64,000 bases of DNA from Synaphobranchus kaupii (lineage: Eukaryota > Chordata > Actinopteri > Anguilliformes > Synaphobranchidae): the NCBI GenBank assembly GCA_029718625.1, contig CM056385.1:21084924-21148923 (forward strand). The letters run 5' to 3'. Position numbers and translations under genes: made by a program. Under the pieces are notes generated by a model that saw only the letters and a program-made list of their open reading frames with translations, did not search any database and was not told the DNA's origin. Below are positions 34,684 through 48,839 of this stretch, piece after piece (the stretch's first letter is position 1; every line of letters begins with the position of its first letter).

Positions 34684-34928
34684 CTCAAAACGAGAGTGAA
34701 TACCAACAGAAGAATATTGCAGGGGATTTTGGCACATTTTTTTGGGCCGCTACCCACACGGTTAGCTGTGTTGCTCATTCCACGAATGCATGATCCTTAC
34801 AAGTTGTACCTCGTTGTAAAGGTGACTAATCAGGCTTTCCAACGATATAAAATACAATACCAATTGGTATTATTAAAGGGGAGGAATAATCGACCAAAAT
34901 AACGTTTCCAAACTTTTTTAGAGAAGTT
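34684..34928. repeat. Tc1 right inverted terminal repeat
   Basis: Reverse complement of the left repeat. It lies upstream of the transposase start, so it probably also carries its promoter. Confidence 0.88.
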
Positions 34929-34930
34929 TA

Positions 34931-35284
34931 GTTCATTTATCGATGCAAGCTTGGTTAAATATATGGATATAATTAGGTATCACACGCAAAGCATAGGAAG
35001 TGCTATTTTCAAAAGTTGGAGTTAGCTGGTAGACATCACATAGTTAACAAAATAAGTAATTACCTTTCTGTAGCACTGTACCGGTCGAAGAATGTTTACG
35101 AGTTGCAGATGTATGGAACGCCGTTTGGGCCAAAAACTGTATTTCGACGTCCGCATTAAGACGTCAAATTTGCTCTTCCATTTTGAACGTCTTAAGGCGT
35201 TTGGACCATTAAGGATCCATGCTATTGGTTGGCGTCAACATACCCACCCCTTTTTTACGTAGGGGCTGCTTTGGGCTGTACCTG
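34931..35284. other. unique stretch between the Tc1 element and the satellite
   Basis: No gene recognised. Contains paired GACGT/ACGTC motifs (CGACGTCCGCATTAAGACGTC near 35147). Confidence 0.45.
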
Positions 35285-35436
35285 AGATTTGAATATTTAT
35301 TGCAAAATGTGCATCCTTATTGATTTGCTGTTAAATGTGTCGGATACTTTTCGACGCTTCCTGTTATCCCTGTTATGTCCACAGGGGGGCGCAAGAAGAT
35401 CAAAGGCAAGGGAATGTTATGTTGCATACTTTTTGA

Positions 35437-38400
35437 CGCTTCCTGTTATCCCTGTTATGTCCACAGGGGGGCGCAAGAAGGTCAGAATGGCAAGGGAAGG
35501 TTATGTTGCATACTTTTTGACGCTTCCTGTTATCCCTGTTATGTCCACAGGGGGGCGCCAGATGGTCAGAAAGGCCAGTGAAGGTTAATGTTCCAGTAAA
35601 TGATTTTTATGTAAATCGTTGAATAGTGACAAAACAGGACGCCCAGTTGGTTAATCCTTAGTTACTATCGGTAGAAATGTTGTATTCCAAAAGAAGAGAA
35701 ATTTGATCATATTTGAATATTTATTGAAAAATGTGCCATCTTATTGATTTGCCGTTAAATGTATCGGATACTTTTGGACGCTTGCTGTTATCCCTGTTAT
35801 GTCCACAGGGTGGCGCAAGAAGGTCAGAATGGCAAGGGAAGGTTATGTTGCATACTTTTTGACGCTTCCTGTTATCCCTGTTATTTCCACAGGGGGGCGC
35901 CAGACGGTCAGAAAGGCCAGTGAAGGTTAATGTTCCAGTAAATGATTTTTATGTAAATCGTTGAATAGTGACAAAACAGGACGCACAGTTGGTTAATCCT
36001 TAGTTACTATCGGTAGAAATGTTGTATTCCAAAAGAAGAGAAATTTGATCATATTTGAATATTTATTGCAAAATGTGCATTCTTATTTATTTGCCGTTAA
36101 ATGTATAGAATACTTTTGGACGCTTGCTGTTATCCCTGTTATGTCCACAGGGTGGCGCCAGAAGGTCAGAAAGGCAAATGAAGGTTCATGTTCCACTAAA
36201 AGATTTTATATAAATCGTTGAATAGTGACAAAACAGGACGCACGGTTGATTAACCCATATATACTCTCGGTAAAAATGTTGCATTCCAAAAGAAGGGGAA
36301 TATGATTATATTTTAATATTTATTGAAAAATGTGCCATCTTATTGATTTGCCGTTAAATGTATCGGATACTTTTTGACGCTTCCTGTTATCCCTGTTATG
36401 TCCACAGGGGGTCGCAAGAAGATCAAAGGCAAGGGAATGTTATGTTGCATACTTTTTGACGCTTCCTGTTATCCCTGTTATGTCCACAGGGGGGCGCAAG
36501 AAGGTCAGAATGGCGAGGGAAGGTTATGTTGCATACTTTTTGACGCTTCCTGTTATCCCTGTTATGTCCACAGGGGAGCGCCAGACGGTCAGAAAGGCCA
36601 GTGACGGTTAATGTTCCAGTAAATGATTTTTATGTAAATCGTTGAATAGTGACAAAACAGGACGCACAGTTGGTTAATCCTTAGTTACTATCGGTAGAAA
36701 TGTTGTATTCCAAAAGAAGAGAAATTTGATCATATTTGAATATTTATTGCAAAATGTGCATTCTTATTTATTTGCCGTTAAATGTATAGAATACTTTTGG
36801 ACGCTTGCTGTTATCCCTGTTATGTCCACAGGGTGGCGCCAGAAGGTCACAAAGGCAAATGAAGGTTCATGTTCCACTAAAAGATTTTATATAAATCGTT
36901 GAATAGTGACAAAACAGGACGCACGGTTGATTAACCCATATATACTCTCGGTAAAAATGTTGCATTCCAAAAGAAGGGAAATATGATTATATTTTAATAT
37001 TTATTGAAAAATGTGCCATCTTATTGATTTGCCGTTAAATGTATCGGATACTTTTCGACGCTTCCTGTTATCCCTGTTATGTCCACAGGGGGTCGCAAGA
37101 AGATCAAAGGCAAGGGAATGTTATGTTGCATACTTTTTGACGCTTCCTGTTATCCCTGTTATGTCCACAGGGGGGCGCAAGAAGGTCAGAATGGCAAGGG
37201 AAGGTTATGTTGCATACTTTTTGACGCTTCCTGTTATCCCTGTTATGTCCACAGGGGGGCGCAAGAAGATCAAAGGCAAGGGAATGTATGTTGCATACTT
37301 TTTGACGCTTCCTGTTATCCCTGTTATGTCCACAGGGGGGCGCAAGAAGGTCAGAATGGCAAGGGAAGGTTATGTTGCATACTTTTGGACGCTTCCTGTT
37401 ATCCCTGTTATGTCCACAGGGTGGCGCCAGAAGGTCAGAAAGGCAAATGAAGGTTCATGGTCCACTAAAAGATTTTATATAAATCGTTGAATAGTGACAA
37501 AACAGGACGCACGGTTGATTAACCCATATATACTCTCGGTAAAAATGTTGCATTCCAAAAGAAGGGAAATATGATTATATTTTAATATTTATTGAAAAAT
37601 GTGCCATCTTATTGATTTGCCGTTAAATGTATCGGATACTTTTCGACGCTTCCTGTTATCCCTGTTATGTCCACAGGGGGTCGCAAGAAGATCAAAGGCA
37701 AGGGAATGTTATGTTGCATACTTTTTGACGCTTCCTGTTATCCCTGTTATGTCCACAGGGGGGCGCAAGAAGGTCAGAATGGCAAGGGAAGGTTATGTTG
37801 CATACTTTTTGACGCTTCCTGTTATCCCTGTTATGTCCACAGGGGGGCGCAAGAAGATCAAAGGCAAGGGAATGTTATGTTGCATACTTTTTGACGCTTC
37901 CTGTTATCCCTGTTATGTCCACAGGGGGGCGCCAGAAGGTCAGAAAGGCCAGTGAAGGTTAATGTTCCAGTAAATGATTTTTATGTAAATCGTTGAATAG
38001 TGACAAAACAGGCAGCACAGTTGGTTAATCCTTAGTTACTATCGGTAGAAATGTTGTATTCCAAAAGAAGAGAAATTAGATCATAATTGAATATTTATTG
38101 CAAAATGTGCATTCTTATTTATTTGCCATTAAATGTATAGAATACTTTTGGACGCTTGCTGTTATCCCTGTTATGTCCACAGGGGGGCGCAAGAAGGTCA
38201 GAATGGCAAGGGAAGGTTATGTTGCATACTTTTTGACGCTTCCTGTTATCCCTGTTATGTCCACAGGCTGGCGCCAGAAGGTCAGAAAGGCAAATGAAGG
38301 TTCATGTTCCACTAAAAGATTTTATATAAATCGTTGAATAGTGACAAAACAGGACGCACGGTTGATTAACCCATATATACTCTCGGTAAAAATGTTGCAT

Positions 38401-41400
38401 TCCAAAAGAAGGGGAATATGATTATATTTTAATATTTATTGAAAAATGTGCCATCTTATTGATTTGCCGTTAAATGTATCGGATACTGTTCGACGCTTCC
38501 TGTTATCCCTGTTATGTCCACAGGGGGTCGCAAGAAGATCAAAGGCAAGGGAATGTTATGTTGCATACTTTTTGACGCTTCCTGTTATCCCTGTTATGTC
38601 CACAGGGGGGCGCAAGAAGGTCAGAATGGCGAGGGAAGGTTATGTTGCATACTTTTTGACGCTTCCTGTTATCCCTGTTATGTCCACAGGGGGGCGCCAG
38701 ACGGTCAGAAAGGCCAGTGACGGTTAATGTTCCAGTAAATGATTTTTATGTAAATCGTTGAATAGTGACAAAACAGGACGCACAGTTGGTTAATCCTTAG
38801 TTACTATCGGTAGAAATGTTGTATTCCAAAAGAAGAGAAATTTGATCATATTTGAATATTTATTGCAAAATGTGCATTCTTATTTATTTGCCGTTAAATG
38901 TATAGAATACTTTTGGACGCTTGCTGTTATCCCTGTTATGTCCACAGGGTGGCGCCAGAAGGTCAGAAAGGCAAATGAAGGTTCATGTTCCACTAAAAGA
39001 TTTTATATAAATCGTTGAATAGTGACAAAACAGGACGCACGGTTGATTAACCCATATATACTCTCGGTAAAAATGTTGCATTCCAAAAGAAGGGGAATAT
39101 GATTATATTTTAATATTTATTGAAAAATGTGCCTTCTTATTGATTTGCCGTTAAATGTATCGGATACTTTTTGACGCTTCCTGTTATCCCTGTTATGTCC
39201 ACAGGGGGTCGCAAGAAGATCAAAGGCAAGGGAATGTTATGTTGCATACTTTTTGACGCTTCCTGTTATCCCTGTTATGTCCACAGGGGGGCGCAAGAAG
39301 GTCAGAATGGCGAGGGAAGGTTATGTTGCATACTTTTTGACGCTTCCTGTTATCCCTGTTATGTCCACAGGGGGGCGCCAGACGGTCAGAAAGGCCAGTG
39401 ACGGTTAATGTTCCAGTAAATGATTTTTATGTAAATCGTTGAATAGTGACAAAACAGGACGCACAGTTGGTTAATCCTTAGTTACTATCGGTAGAAATGT
39501 TGTATTCCAAAAGAAGAGAAATTTGATCATATTTGAATATTTATTGCAAAATGTGCATTCTTATTTATTTGCCGTTAAATGTATAGAATACTTTTGGACG
39601 CTTGCTGTTATCCCTGTTATGTCCACAGGGTGGCGCCAGAAGGTCACAAAGGCAAATGAAGGTTCATGTTCCACTAAAAGATTTTATATAAATCGTTGAA
39701 TAGTGACAAAACAGGACGCACGGTTGATTAACCCATATATACTCTCGGTAAAAATGTTGCATTCCAAAAGAAGGGAAATATGATTATATTTTAATATTTA
39801 TTGAAAAATGTGCCATCTTATTGATTTGCCGTTAAATGTATCGGATACTTTTCGACGCTTCCTGTTATCCCTGTTATGTCCACAGGGGGTCGCAAGAAGA
39901 TCAAAGGCAAGGGAATGTTATGTTGCATACTTTTTGACGCTTCCTGTTATCCCTGTTATGTCCACAGGGGGGCGCAAGAAGGTCAGAATGGCAAGGGAAG
40001 GTTATGTTGCATACTTTTTGACGCTTCCTGTTATCCCTGTTATGTCCACAGGGTGGCGCCAGAAGGTCAGAAAGGCAAATGAAGGTTCATGGTCCACTAA
40101 AAGATTTTATATAAATCGTTGAATAGTGACAAAACAGGACGCACGGTTGATTAACCCATATATACTCTCGGTAAAAATGTTGCATTCCAAAAGAAGGGAA
40201 ATATGATTATATTTTAATATTTATTGAAAAATGTGCCATCTTATTGATTTGCCGTTAAATGTATCGGATACTTTTCGACGCTTCCTGTTATCCCTGTTAT
40301 GTCCACAGGGGGTCGCAAGAAGATCAAAGGCAAGGGAATGTTATGTTGCATACTTTTTGACGCTTCCTGTTATCCCTGTTATGTCCACAGGGGGGCGCAA
40401 GAAGGTCAGAATGGCAAGGGAAGGTTATGTTGCATACTTTTTGACGCTTCCTGTTATTCCTGTTATGTCCACAGGGTGGCGCAAGAAGGTCAGAATGGCA
40501 AGGGAAGGTTATGTTGCATACTTTTTGACGCTTCCTGTTATCCCTGTTATTTCCACAGGGGGGCGCCAGACGGTCAGAAAGGCCAGTGAAGGTTAATGTT
40601 CCAGTAAATGATTTTTATGTAAATCGTTGAATAGTGACAAAACAGGACGCCCAGTTGGTTAATCCTTAGTTACTATCGGTAGAAATGTTGTATTCCAAAA
40701 GAAGAGAAATTTGATCATATTTGAATATTTATTGAAAAATGTGCCATCTTATTGATTTGCCGTTAAATGTATCGGATACTTTTGGACGCTTGCTGTTATC
40801 CCTGTTATGTCCACAGGGTGGCGCAAGAAGGTCAGAATGGCAAGGGAAGGTTATGTTGCATACTTTTTGACGCTTCCTGTTATCCCTGTTATTTCCACAG
40901 GGGGGCGCCAGACGGTCAGAAAGGCCAGTGAAGGTTAATGTTCCAGTAAATGATTTTTATGTAAATCGTTGAATAGTGACAAAACAGGACGCACAGTTGG
41001 TTAATCCTTAGTTACTATCGGTAGAAATGTTGTATTCCAAAAGAAGAGAAATTTGATCATATTTGAATATTTATTGCAAAATGTGCATTCTTATTTATTT
41101 GCCGTTAAATGTATAGAATACTTTTGGACGCTTGCTGTTATCCCTGTTATGTCCACAGGGTGGCGCCAGAAGGTCAGAAAGGCAAATGAAGGTTCATGTT
41201 CCACTAAAAGATTTTATATAAATCGTTGAATAGTGACAAAACAGGACGCACGGTTGATTAACCCATATATACTCTCGGTAAAAATGTTTCATTCCAAAAG
41301 AAGGGGAATATGATTATATTTTAATATTTATTGAAAAATGTGCCATCTTATTGATTTGCCGTTAAATGTATCGGATACTTTTTGACGCTTCCTGTTATCC

Positions 41401-44135
41401 CTGTTATGTCCACAGGGGGTCGCAAGAAGATCAAAGGCAAGGGAATGTTATGTTGCATACTTTTTGACGCTTCCTGTTATCCCTGTTATGTCCACAGGGG
41501 GGCGCAAGAAGGTCAGAATGGCGAGGGAAGGTTATGTTGCATACTTTTTGACGCTTCCTGTTATCCCTGTTATGTCCACAGGGGAGCACCAGACGGTCAG
41601 AAAGGCCAGTGACGGTTAATGTTCCAGTAAATGATTTTTATGTAAATCGTTGAATAGTGACAAAACAGGACGCACAGTTGGTTAATCCTTAGTTACTATC
41701 GGTAGAAATGTTGTATTCCAAAAGAAGAGAAATTTGATCATATTTGAATATTTATTGCAAAATGTGCATTCTTATTTATTTGCCGTTAAATGTATAGAAT
41801 ACTTTTGGACGCTTGCTGTTATCCCTGTTATGTCCACAGGGTGGCGCCAGAAGGTCACAAAGGCAAATGAAGGTTCATGTTCCACTAAAAGATTTTATAT
41901 AAATCGTTGAATAGTGACAAAACAGGACGCACGGTTGATTAACCCATATATACTCTCGGTAAAAATGTTGCATTCCAAAAGAAGGGAAATATGATTATAT
42001 TTTAATATTTATTGAAAAATGTGCCATCTTATTGATTTGCCGTTAAATGTATCGGATACTTTTCGACGCTTCCTGTTATCCCTGTTATGTACACAGGGGG
42101 TCGCAAGAAGATCAAAGGCAAGGGAATGTTATGTTGCATACTTTTTGACGCTTCCTGTTATCCCTGTTATGTCCACAGGGGGGCGCAAGAAGGTCAGAAT
42201 GGCAAGGGAAGGTTATGTTGCATACTTTTTGACGCTTCCTGTTCTCCCTGTTATGTCCACAGGGGGGCGCAAGAAGATCAAAGGCAAGGGAATGTATGTT
42301 GCATACTTTTTGACGCTTCCTGTTATCCCTGTTATGTCCACAGGGGGGCGCAAGAAGGTCAGAATGGCAAGGGAAGGTTATGTTGCATACTTTTGGACGC
42401 TTCCTGTTATCCCTGTTATGTCCACAGGGTGGCGCCAGAAGGTCAGAAAGGCAAATGAAGGTTCATGGTCCACTAAAAGATTTTATATAAATCGTTGAAT
42501 AGTGACAAAACAGGACGCACGGTTGATTAACCCATATATACTCTCGGTAAAAATGTTGCATTCCAAAAGAAGGGAAATATGATTATATTTTAATATTTAT
42601 TGAAAAATGTGCCATCTTATTGATTTGCCGTTAAATGTATCGGATACTTTTCAACGCTTCCTGTTATCCCTGTTATGTCCACAGGGGGGTCGCAAGAAGA
42701 TCAAAGGCAAGGGAATGTTATGTTGCATACTTTTTGACGCTTCCTGTTATCCCTGTTATGTCCACAGGGGGGCGCAAGAAGGTCAGAATGGCAAGGGAAG
42801 GTTATGTTGCATACTTTTTGACGCTTCCTGTTATCCCTGTTATGTCCACAGGGGGGCGCAAGAAGATCAAAGGCAAGGGAATGTTATGTTGCATACTTTT
42901 TGACGCTTCCTGTTATCCCTGTTATGTCCACAGGGGGGCGCCAGAAGGTCAGAAAGGCCAGTGAAGGTTAATGTTCCAGTAAATGATTTTTATGTAAATC
43001 GTTGAATAGTGACAAAACAGGCAGCACAGTTGGTTAATCCTTAGTTACTATCGGTAGAAATGTTGTATTCCAAAAGAAGAGAAATTAGATCATAATTGAA
43101 TATTTATTGCAAAATGTGCATTCTTATTTATTTGCCATTAAATTTATAGAATACTTTTGGACGCTTGCTGTTATCCCTGTTATGTCCACAGGGGGGCGCA
43201 AGAAGGTCAGAATGGCAAGGGAAGGTTATGTTGCATACTTTTTGACGCTTCCTGTTATCCCTGTTATGTCCACAGGCTGGCGCCAGAAGGTCAGAAAGGC
43301 AAATGAAGGTTCATGTTCCACGAAAAGATTTTATATAAATCGTTGAATAGTGACAAAACAGGACGCACGGTTGATTAACCCATATATACTCTCGGTAAAA
43401 ATGTTGCATTCCAAAAGAAGGGGAATATGATTATATTTTAATATTTATTGAAAAATGTGCCATCTTATTGATTTGCCGTTAAATGTATCGGATACTGTTC
43501 GACGCTTCCTGTTATCCCTGTTATGTCCACAGGGGGTCGCAAGAAGATCAAAGGCAAGGGAATGTTATGTTGCATACTTTTTGACGCTTCCTGTTATCCC
43601 TGTTATGTCCACAGGGGGGCGCAAGAAGGTCAGAATGGCGAGGGAAGGTTATGTTGCATACTTTTTGACGCTTCCTGTTATCCCTGTTATGTCCACAGGG
43701 GGGCGCCAGACGGTCAGAAAGGCCAGTGACGGTTAATGTTCCAGTAAATGATTTTTATGTAAATCGTTGAATAGTGACAAAACAGGACGCACAGTTGGTT
43801 AATCCTTAGTTACTATCGGTAGAAATGTTGTATTCCAAAAGAAGAGAAATTTGATCATATTTGAATATTTATTGCAAAATGTGCATTCTTATTTATTTGC
43901 CGTTAAATGTATAGAATACTTTTGGACGCTTGCTGTTATCCCTGTTATGTCCACAGGGTGGCGCCAGAAGGTCAGAAAGGCAAATGAAGGTTCATGTTCC
44001 ACTAAAAGATTTTATATAAATCGTTGAATAGTGACAAAACAGGACGCACGGTTGATTAACCCATATATACTCTCGGTAAAAATGTTGCATTCCAAAAGAA
44101 GGGAAATATGATTATATTTTAATATTTATTGAAAA
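35437..44135. repeat. satellite zone 1: about 3.7-kb block repeated at an offset of about 5008 bp
   Basis: Positions 35437-39127 recur at about 40445-44136. Module order in both copies is C, BC, D, ABCD, ABABD, ABAC, BD, ABCD. Even a single-base deletion in one A unit (GGAATGTATGTTGC at 37288 and 42296) is shared. The spacer between the two copies is ABCD, ABD, AB (39175-40445). Confidence 0.85.
36378..37058. repeat. reference ABCD module, 681 bp
   Basis: One clean copy of the basic higher-order module: A 82, B 84, C 258 and D 257 bp. The first A carries GGGGGTCGC in place of GGGGGGCGC, a variant that marks the first A of nearly every module. Confidence 0.93.
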
Positions 44136-47100
44136 ATGTGCCATCTTATTGATTTGCCGTTAAATGTATCGGATACTTTTCGACGATTCCTGTTATCCCT
44201 GTTATGTCCACACGGGGTCGCAAGAAGATCAAAGGCAAGGGAATGTTATGTTGCATACTTTTTGACGCTTCCTGTTATCCCTGTTATGTCCACAGGGGGG
44301 CGCAAGAAGGTCAGAATGGCAAGGGAAGGTTATGTTGCATACTTTTTGACGCTTCCTGTTATCCCTGTTATGTCCACAGGGGGGCGCAAGAAGATCAAAG
44401 GCAAGGGAATGTTATGTTGCATACTTTTTGACGCTTCCTGTTATCCCTGTTATGTCCACAGGGGGGCGCAAGAAGGTCAGAATGGCAAGTGAAGGTTATG
44501 TTGCATACTTTTTGACGCTTCCTGTTATCCCTGTTATGTCCACAGGGGGGCGCAAGAAGATCAAAGGCAAGGGAATGTTATGTTGCATACTTTTTGACGC
44601 TTCCTGTTATCCCTGTTATGTCCACAGGGGGGCGCAAGAAGGTCAGAATGGCAAGGGAAGGTTATGTTGCATACTTTTTGACGCTTCCTGTTATCCCTGT
44701 TATGTCCACAGGGGGGCGCCAGATGGTCAGAAAGGCCAGTGACGGTTAATGTTCCAGTAAAGGATTTTTATGTAAATCGTTGAATAGTGACAAAACAGGA
44801 CGCCCAGTTGGTTAATCCTTAGTTACTATCGGTAGAAATGTTGTATTCCAAAAGAAGAGAAATTTGATCATATTTGAATATTTATTGCAAAATGTGCATT
44901 CTTATTTATTTGCCGTTAAATGTATAGAATACTTTTGGACGCTTGCTGTTATCCCTGTTATGTCCACAGGCTGGCGCCAGAAGGTCAGAAAGGCAAATGA
45001 AGGTTCATGTTCCACTAAAAGATTTTATATAAATCGTTGAATAGTGACAAAACAGGACGCACGGTTGATTAACCCATATATACTCTCGGTAAAAATGTTG
45101 CATTCCAAAAGAAGGGGAATATGATTATATTTTAATATTTATTGAAAAATGTGCCATCTTATTGATTTGCCGTTAAATGTATCGGATACTGTTCGACGCT
45201 TCCTGTTATCCCTGTTATGTCCACAGGGGGTCGCAAGAAGATCAAAGGCAAGGGAATGTTATGTTGCATACTTTTGGACGCTTCCTGTTATCCCTGTTAT
45301 GTCCACAGGGTGGCGCCAGAAGGTCAGAAAGGCAAATGAAGGTTCATGGTCCACTAAAAGATTTTATATAAATCGTTGAATAGTGACAAAACAGGACGCA
45401 CGGTTGATTAACCCATATATACTCTCGGTAAAAATGTTGCATTCCAAAAGAAGGGAAATATGATTATATTTTAATATTTATTGAAAAATGTGCCATCTTA
45501 TTGATTTGCCGTTAAATGTATCGGATACTTTTCGACGCTTCCTGTTATCCCTGTTATGTCCACAGGGGGGCGCAAGAAGGTCAGAATGGCAAGGGAAGGT
45601 TATGTTGCATACTTTTTGACGCTTCCTGTTATCCCTGTTATGTCCACAGGGGGGCGCAAGAAGATCAAAGGCAAGGGAATGTTATGTTGCATACTTTTTG
45701 ACGCTTCCTGTTATCCCTGTTATGTCCACAGGGGGGCGCCAGAAGGTCAGAAAGGCCAGTGAAGGTTAATGTTCCAGTAAATGATTTTTATGTAAATCGT
45801 TGAATAGTGACAAAACAGGCAGCACAGTTGGTTAATCCTTAGTTACTATCGGTAGAAATGTTGTATTCCAAAAGAAGAGAAATTAGATCATAATTGAATA
45901 TTTATTGCAAAATGTGCATTCTTATTTATTTGCCATTAAATGTATAGAATACTTTTGGACGCTTGCTGTTATCCCTGTTATGTCCACAGGGGGGCGCAAG
46001 AAGGTCAGAATGGCAAGGGAAGGTTATGTTGCATACTTTTTGACGCTTCCTGTTATCCCTGTTATGTCCACAGGCTGGCGCCAGAAGGTCAGAAAGGCAA
46101 ATGAAGGTTCATGTTCCACTAAAAGATTTTATATAAATCGTTGAATAGTGACAAAACAGGACGCACGGTTGATTAACCCATATATACTCTCGGTAAAAAT
46201 GTTGCATTCCAAAAGAAGGGGAATATGATTATATTTTAATATTTATTGAAAAATGTGCCATCTTATTGATTTGCCGTTAAATGTATCGGATACTGTTCGA
46301 CGCTTCCTGTTATCCCTGTTATGTCCACAGGGGGTCGCAAGAAGATCAAAGGCAAGGGAATGTTATGTTGCATACTTTTTGACGCTTCCTGTTATCCCTG
46401 TTATGTCCACAGGGGGGCGCAAGAAGGTCAGAATGGCGAGGGAAGGTTATGTTGCATACTTTTTGACGCTTCCTGTTATCCCTGTTATGTCCACAGGGGG
46501 GCGCCAGACGGTCAGAAAGGCCAGTGACGGTTAATGTTCCAGTAAATGATTTTTATGTAAATCGTTGAATAGTGACAAAACAGGACGCACAGTTGGTTAA
46601 TCCTTAGTTACTATCGGTAGAAATGTTGTATTCCAAAAGAAGAGAAATTTGATCATATTTGAATATTTATTGCAAAATGTGCATTCTTATTTATTTGCCG
46701 TTAAATGTATAGAATACTTTTGGACGCTTGCTGTTATCCCTGTTATGTCCACAGGGTGGCGCCAGAAGGTCAGAAAGGCAAATGAAGGTTCATGTTCCAC
46801 TAAAAGATTTTATATAAATCGTTGAATAGTGACAAAACAGGACGCACGGTTGATTAACCCATATATACTCTCGGTAAAAATGTTGCATTCCAAAAGAAGG
46901 GAAATATGATTATATTTTAATATTTATTGAAAAATGTGCCATCTTATTGATTTGCCGTTAAATGTATCGGATACTTTTCGACGATTCCTGTTATCCCTGT
47001 TATGTCCACAGGGGGTCGCAAGAAGATCAAAGGCAAGGGAATGTTATGTTGCATACTTTTTGACGCTTCCTGTTATCCCTGTTATGTCCACAGGGGGGCG

Positions 47101-48839
47101 CAAGAAGGTCAGAATGGCAAGGGAAGGTTATGTTGCATACTTTTTGACGCTTCCTGTTATCCCTGTTATGTCCACAGGGGGGCGCAAGAAGATCAAAGGC
47201 AAGGGAATGTTATGTTGCATACTTTTTGACGCTTCCTGTTATCCCTGTTATGTCCACAGGGGGGCGCAAGAAGGTCAGAATGGCAAGGGAAGGTTATGTT
47301 GCATACTTTTTGACGCTTCCTGTTATCCCTGTTATGTCCACAGGGGGGCGCAAGAAGATCAAAGGCAAGGGAATGTTATGTTGCATACTTTTTGACGCTT
47401 CCTGTTATCCCTGTTATGTCCACAGGGGGGCGCAAGAAGGTCAGAATGGCAAGGGAAGGTTATGTTGCATACTTTTTGACGCTTCCTGTTATCCCTGTTA
47501 TGTCCACAGGGGGGCGCCAGATGGTCAGAAAGGCCAGTGACGGTTAATGTTCCAGTAAATGATTTTTATGTAAATCGTTGAATAGTGACAAAACAGGACG
47601 CCCAGTTGGTTAATCCTTAGTTACTATCGGTAGAAATGTTGTATTCCAAAAGAAGAGAAATTTGATCATATTTGAATATTTATTGCAAAATGTGCATTCT
47701 TATTCATTTGCCGTTAAATGTATAGAATACTTTTGGACGCTTGCTGTTATCCCTGTTATGTCCACAGGCTGGCGCCAGAAGGTCAGAAAGGCAAATGAAG
47801 GATCATGTTCCACTAAAAGATTTTATATAAATCGTTGAATAGTGACAAAACAGGACGCACGGTTGATTAACCCATATATACTCTCGGTAAAAATGTTGCA
47901 TTCCAAAAGAAGGGGAATATGATTATATTTTAATATTTATTGAAAAATGTGCCATCTTATTGATTTGCCGTTAAATGTATCGGATACTGTTCGACGCTTC
48001 CTGTTATCCCTGTTATGTCCACAGGGGGTCGCAAGAAGATCAAAGGCAAGGGAATGTTATGTTGCATACTTTTGGACGCTTCCTGTTATCCCTGTTATGT
48101 CCACAGGGTGGCGCCAGAAGGTCAGAAAGGCAAATGAAGGTTCATGGTCCACTAAAAGATTTTATATAAATCGTTGAATAGTGACAAAACAGGACGCACG
48201 GTTGATTAACCCATATATACTCTCGGTAAAAATGTTGCATTCCAAAAGAAGGGAAATATGATTATATTTTAATATTTATTGAAAAATGTGCCATCTTATT
48301 GATTTGCCGTTAAATGTATCGGATACTTTTCGACGCTTCCTGTTATCCCTGTTATGTCCACAGGGGGTCGCAAGAAGATCAAAGGCAAGGGAATGTTATG
48401 TTGCATTCTTTTTGACGCTTCCTGTTATCCCTGTTATGTCCACAGGGGGGCGCAAGAAGGTCAGAATGGCAAGGGAAGGTTATGTTGCATACTTTTTGAC
48501 GCTTCCTGTTATCCCTGTTATGTCCACAGGGGGGCGCAAGAAGATCAAAGGCAAGGGAATGTTATGTTGCATACTTTTTGACGCTTCCTGTTATCCCTGT
48601 TATGTCCACAGGGGGGCGCCAGAAGGTCAGAAAGGCCAGTGAAGGTTAATGTTCCAGTAAATGATTTTTATGTAAATCGTTGAATAGTGACAAAACAGGC
48701 AGCACAGTTGGTTAATCCTTAGTTACTATCGGTAGAAATGTTGTATTCCAAAAGAAGAGAAATTAGATCATAATTGAATATTTATTGCAAAATGTGCATT
48801 CTTATTTATTTGCCATTAAATGTATAGAATACTTTTGGA
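43162..48839. repeat. satellite zone 2: two blocks of 2798 and 2880 bp
   Basis: Each block reads BD, ABCD, (AB)3CD, AD, then BAC (first copy) or ABAC (second copy). The 82-bp length difference is exactly one A unit. The BD landmark heads lie at 43162, 45960 and 48840. Confidence 0.88.

Larger units (their letters stand above)
33189..34928 (-). mobile_element. complete Tc1-type transposon, 1740 bp
   Basis: Flanked by TA (33187-33188 and 34929-34930). The inverted terminal repeats span 33189-33433 and 34684-34928, 245 bp each. Their inner 180 bp or so differ at only a few positions, while the outermost 60 bp differ at several, including where AAAAAAAGTTCGGAAACG faces AAAAAAGTTTGGAAACG. They enclose one intact transposase on the minus strand. 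It is structurally whole and may be mobile or recently mobile. Confidence 0.92.

Noticed and set aside
37059..37646. CRISPR-like array of direct repeats
   Set aside because: There are no unique spacers between repeats; the intervals are themselves repeated. The sequence is eukaryotic and there are no cas genes.
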